Shown: positions 4,752 to 7,161 of the stretch, in pieces
How the letters are laid out: every line of letters starts with the position of its first letter
Numbering within the stretch: position 1 is the first letter of the stretch
NCBI GenBank assembly: GCA_003022505.1
Contig: PXTQ01000092.1
Coordinates: 1-7,161 of the forward strand
DNA: 7,161 bases
Origin: Bacteroidetes bacterium QS_8_64_10
GTDB lineage: Bacteria; Bacteroidota; Rhodothermia; Rhodothermales; Salinibacteraceae
Direction of reading: 5' to 3'
Program-made: the position numbers and the translations under genes
The notes under the pieces: model-generated
Told to the model about the DNA's origin: nothing
The model's input: the letters and a program-made list of their open reading frames with translations, nothing else
The model's database searches: none

Positions 4752-6947
4752 CGTGCTACTCCCTCCCTCGTCCTTCTCCTGCTGCTCGCCGCCTCCCCGG
4801 CCACGGCCCAGGAGCGAGTCACCATCGACGCCATCAACCAGCTCGAACAGAGCGCCCTCGACTCGTTACAATCGGGCGGCGCGGACCTCTCGGCCAGCAC
4901 AATCGAATCGCTATTACAAGAAACGCAGTACGCCGATTCAACGGTCGTCTTCACCGCCGTCATCATGAGCGACCCGTACAAGTCGGGCCTCGCCACCTTC
5001 GACGAAGATACGGACGGGGACGGCACCGCCGACGCGCCGGGCCGCATTCACGTTTTCGTGCGCGACACCTCCGCCGTGAGACAGGGCAAGGGCGGCATGG
5101 ACCTGCAACTCGTCGAGTCGGCGGGCGACGACGCCTACAGCAAACTCATTGGGGCCGAGGTCGGCGACGTGTACAACATCCGAGGGACGGTGACGTATTT
5201 CGGGCGCACGATCCAGTTTGACGCTTCCGCCCTGCAATTTCTCGGCACGCGAGAAGACGTGGGCCTGCCGGCGAGTTTGATGGAGCCGGTGACGATTACC
5301 ACCTCCGAGGCTAACAAGATGCTCAACGAGGAAGTGCAGTTCAACTGGCAAAACTTCAGCGACCTGAACAACCAGTACGTGCGCTTCGAGAGCGCCTCCA
5401 TCCTGGACCGCACGATTGACGACGACGGTCGCCCCAGTTGGATCTTTACCACCGACGACGGCGACACGTACGTCGAAAATTACGACCACTCGCTGCGCTA
5501 CCGCAACGACAAAGACGCCTACGAGTCGCCGTTCAAGGTGCGTGAGGAACCGTTTCGCCCGCCGGCTCCCGCGAGCGTCGTCAACGTGCAGGGCTTCTTG
5601 AACGTCAACACCGACTTTGAAGCGTTCCAGAACGAATTCGGCGCGGTGCCCAACGGGGCGGCGTTTCACCTCTCCCCGTTCGCCGACAGCGACCTGGAGG
5701 TGCTGGAACAGCCCACCGTGCGCAACGTGACGGTCAGCTCGCCCGACGGCATCCCGGACGCCTCCGAAACGATTACGATCAACGTGGACGCCAACGAGGG
5801 CACGGTCAGCGACGTGAATCTGCGCTACGTCTCGCCCGTCAATGCGACGGACACGACCACCGTGGAGACCACCTCCACTGGCGACGGCGCCTACGAAGCG
5901 ACCATCGACGGCATCGAGGACGGCGACTTCGTGCAATACTTCGCTCAGGTGACCGACACCAACGGCGACGAATTCACGTCGCTGACGAGCACCTACCGGT
6001 ACCTCGCGGACGGCATCGACGAGATCGCCGACCTCCAGACGACCGCCAGCGGCGGCGACGGCCCCAGTCCGTTCGTCGGCGACACGCTGACGACCGACAT
6101 CACGGCGACCGTGCAGACGAACCCGGACTCGACGAGCCTGCTCGCCATTCAGGACGACGACAGTGACACGCCCGCCACCTGGTCCGGCGTGCTCATGCAG
6201 ATCGGGCAGACGGCCCGTTCGCTGCGTCCCGGCGATCAGATCACCATCACGAGCGCCGGAATCCAGGAAAACTTCGGCCTGACGCGCCTGGTGGACGTGG
6301 ACTACAATGAGGCGGGCAGCGGCGATCCCATTCCGTACAAAACGCTCACGACGAGCGCACTTCAGGATCCTGTTCTCGCTGAGCAGCACGAAGGAATGCT
6401 GCTGCGCTTCAACGACGTGACGATTGCTGACACGAATCCGGACGCCCCGGATGATTTCGGCGAGTTCACCTTCACGACCGGCGACGATGCGGATGACCTC
6501 CGTGCAGACGATGCGTCGGACGCCGTGCCGGATACGCTGAACGCCCAACTCAGCGAGGGGCAGGAGCTGGATTACATCCAGGGTGTCTGGTCGTATGCCT
6601 TCGGCAACCACAAGCTGCTTCCGGAGTTTGTCTCCGACGTGGGCGGGATTTCGCTGCCGGCGCAGGAGGTACCGGGCACGCCGGGCGAGCTGGCGCTGCA
6701 CCCGAACTACCCGAACCCGTTCAGCGACGCGACGACCATCCGCTACACGCTGAAGAAAGCCGGCGACGTGCGGCTCACGGTCTACGACCTGCTGGGTCGC
6801 CGGGTCGCCACGCTCGCCGACGAGCGCCAGCCGGCGGGGTTGCAACAAATGACCTTCCGGGCGGAGAACCTGCCGAGCGGGCTGTATTTCCTGCGCCTAA
6901 AGGCCGGCTCGGAGACGCGCACCCGCAAGATGACTATCGTGCGCTGA
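4716..6947 (+). CDS. Secreted protein with duplicated OB-like modules and T9SS type A sorting domain
   Basis: The protein has 743 residues from the first ATG; the start at 4743 gives a cleaner signal peptide (MLRRATPS, a Leu-rich core, ATA/Q cleavage after residue 31). Module A (about 77-330) is OB-like: a strand VVFTAVIMSD, a Ca-type loop DTDGDGTAD (98-106), GDVYNIRGTVTYFG (150-163), ITTSEAN and NNQYVRF. An Ig/FnIII-like domain (about 335-435) follows, with PDGIPDASETITI and GDFVQYFAQVTDTNGD. Module B (about 440-655) repeats the order of A: GDQITITS, TLTTSA, EGMLLRF, YIQG. A T9SS type A sorting domain (about 660-743) has LHPNYPNPF, YDLLGRRVATL, SGLYFLRL and a final basic KMTIVR. It is therefore exported by Sec, then T9SS, to the cell surface or medium. 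OB-like modules of this kind occur in secreted nuclease-related proteins, but no catalytic domain is visible. The composition is strongly acidic. A terminator hairpin follows directly. Confidence 0.85.
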   Translation: MPTMLPMPTMLRRATPSLVLLLLLAASPATAQERVTIDAINQLEQSALDSLQSGGADLSASTIESLLQETQYADSTVVFTAVIMSDPYKSGLATFDEDTDGDGTADAPGRIHVFVRDTSAVRQGKGGMDLQLVESAGDDAYSKLIGAEVGDVYNIRGTVTYFGRTIQFDASALQFLGTREDVGLPASLMEPVTITTSEANKMLNEEVQFNWQNFSDLNNQYVRFESASILDRTIDDDGRPSWIFTTDDGDTYVENYDHSLRYRNDKDAYESPFKVREEPFRPPAPASVVNVQGFLNVNTDFEAFQNEFGAVPNGAAFHLSPFADSDLEVLEQPTVRNVTVSSPDGIPDASETITINVDANEGTVSDVNLRYVSPVNATDTTTVETTSTGDGAYEATIDGIEDGDFVQYFAQVTDTNGDEFTSLTSTYRYLADGIDEIADLQTTASGGDGPSPFVGDTLTTDITATVQTNPDSTSLLAIQDDDSDTPATWSGVLMQIGQTARSLRPGDQITITSAGIQENFGLTRLVDVDYNEAGSGDPIPYKTLTTSALQDPVLAEQHEGMLLRFNDVTIADTNPDAPDDFGEFTFTTGDDADDLRADDASDAVPDTLNAQLSEGQELDYIQGVWSYAFGNHKLLPEFVSDVGGISLPAQEVPGTPGELALHPNYPNPFSDATTIRYTLKKAGDVRLTVYDLLGRRVATLADERQPAGLQQMTFRAENLPSGLYFLRLKAGSETRTRKMTIVR

Positions 6948-6987
6948 CCCCGGACGGCAGATGGCTGACCGCTGACCGCAGATGGGG
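6946..6987. repeat. GA-phased heptad array at the gene's 3' end
   Basis: Six units in exact 7-base phase begin with GA: GACCCCG (6946), GACGGCA (6953), GATGGCT (6960), GACCGCT (6967), GACCGCA (6974) and GATGGGG (6981). The first unit overlaps the last two bases of the secreted protein's stop codon. Units 4 and 5 also form the left arm of the terminator stem. Confidence 0.8.
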
Positions 6988-7020
6988 AAACGCCTCGCCT
7001 GCGGTCGGTGGTTCATTTTC
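6967..7020 (+). terminator. Strong intrinsic terminator of the secreted-protein gene
   Basis: Positions 6967-6981 (GACCGCTGACCGCAG) pair along their full length with 6999-7013 (CTGCGGTCGGTGGTT): 15 consecutive pairs, three of them G-T, with an inner core of eight perfect Watson-Crick pairs. The 17-base loop is GC-rich. CATTTTC follows at once and supplies a short T-run. It lies 20 bases past the stop at 6947. Confidence 0.65.
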
Positions 7021-7021
7021 G

Positions 7022-7037
7022 TGACGTAAATGACGTA
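7022..7037 (+). promoter_or_regulatory. TGACGTA direct repeat upstream of a possible next gene
   Basis: TGACGTA occurs at 7022-7028 and again at 7031-7037, 9 bases apart, in the AT-richer stretch between the terminator and the possible start at 7054. It could be a regulator-binding site or simply another two-unit 9-base repeat. Confidence 0.25.
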
Positions 7038-7053
7038 TTTCCGGCGATGATGT

Positions 7054-7161
7054 ATGGATAACGATTCTCATCTTGCCGAATGTGACGATGTCCCGGTGCG
7101 TTGCGACGTGTTTGGCTCGTCCATTCCTTACCGTAGTAGGGCCATTGCGTGCAACGGCTCT
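7054..7161 (+). CDS. Possible 5' end of a further gene (partial)
   Basis: An ATG at 7054 opens 36 codons that run without a stop to the window's end, beginning MDNDSHLAECDDVPVRC and continuing with FGSSIPYRSRAIACN. It is placed as a gene start should be, after a terminator and an AT-richer stretch. However, there is no RBS, the codon third positions are not strongly GC-biased, and a second frame from the ATG at 7088 is also open to the edge. No family is recognised. Confidence 0.25.
   Translation, partial: MDNDSHLAECDDVPVRCDVFGSSIPYRSRAIACNGS

Noticed and set aside
4938..6848. A 636-codon open frame on the minus strand opposite the 743-residue secreted protein
   Set aside because: It is Arg/Val/His-rich with no recognisable domains, and its length follows from GC-rich codons on the plus strand. 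The plus-strand frame has a signal peptide, ordered domains and a sorting domain.
6934..7161. Minus-strand frame open from the right edge to 6936
   Set aside because: It runs through the terminator hairpin, the heptad array and the end of the secreted-protein gene, and the sequence is low in complexity.

Overview
The window looks like chromosomal DNA from a Bacteroidota-type bacterium, most likely the Rhodothermales/Rhodothermota branch (Salinibacter/Rhodothermus relatives). The evidence is GC-rich coding sequence, two large exported proteins ending in type IX secretion (T9SS) sorting-type domains with YPNP motifs, Asp/Glu-rich exported proteins (which fits, but does not prove, a salt-adapted lifestyle), and mostly absent Shine-Dalgarno sites. 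This placement comes from protein style, not from a database match.

Layout: (1) 198-707 (+), a small protein resembling the YaeQ variant of the PD-(D/E)XK fold. (2) 763-1072 (-), convergent with it, a small two-helix membrane protein broken by a single-base frameshift. (3) 1073-1337, a gene-free stretch with an array of 9-base repeats and two hairpins. (4) 1338-2114 (-), a class I SAM-dependent methyltransferase that unexpectedly carries a lipoprotein signal. (5) A divergent promoter region, then 2323-4538 (+), a secreted protein of about 738 residues with a T9SS-like C-terminus, split by a one-base deletion near 2752. (6) 4614-4715, an array of AACC-phased 7-base repeats running straight into the next start codon. 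(7) 4716-6947 (+), a 743-residue secreted protein with duplicated OB-like modules and a classic T9SS type A sorting domain, followed by a strong hairpin terminator. (8) From 7054, the possible start of a further gene.

The two exported proteins lie in tandem on one strand and probably share the T9SS route to the cell surface. Neither shows a recognisable catalytic domain; their Ca-binding loops and beta-sandwich/OB-like modules suggest structural or binding roles. The methyltransferase is transcribed divergently from them and may also be envelope-located. The YaeQ-like protein has no visible functional link to the rest.

The most unusual signal is not a protein. Almost every gene boundary carries its own short-period degenerate repeat: period 7 with AACC at 728-755, 1322-1335 and 4614-4715; period 7 with GA at 6946-6987; period 9 at 1078-1122 and 4716-4751. 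These arrays overlap a terminator stem and a cluster of start codons, so they probably influence gene boundaries. Two single-base frameshifts in about 7 kb raise the alternatives of sequencing error or real gene decay. No CRISPR array, tRNA, rRNA, insertion sequence or defence system was seen.
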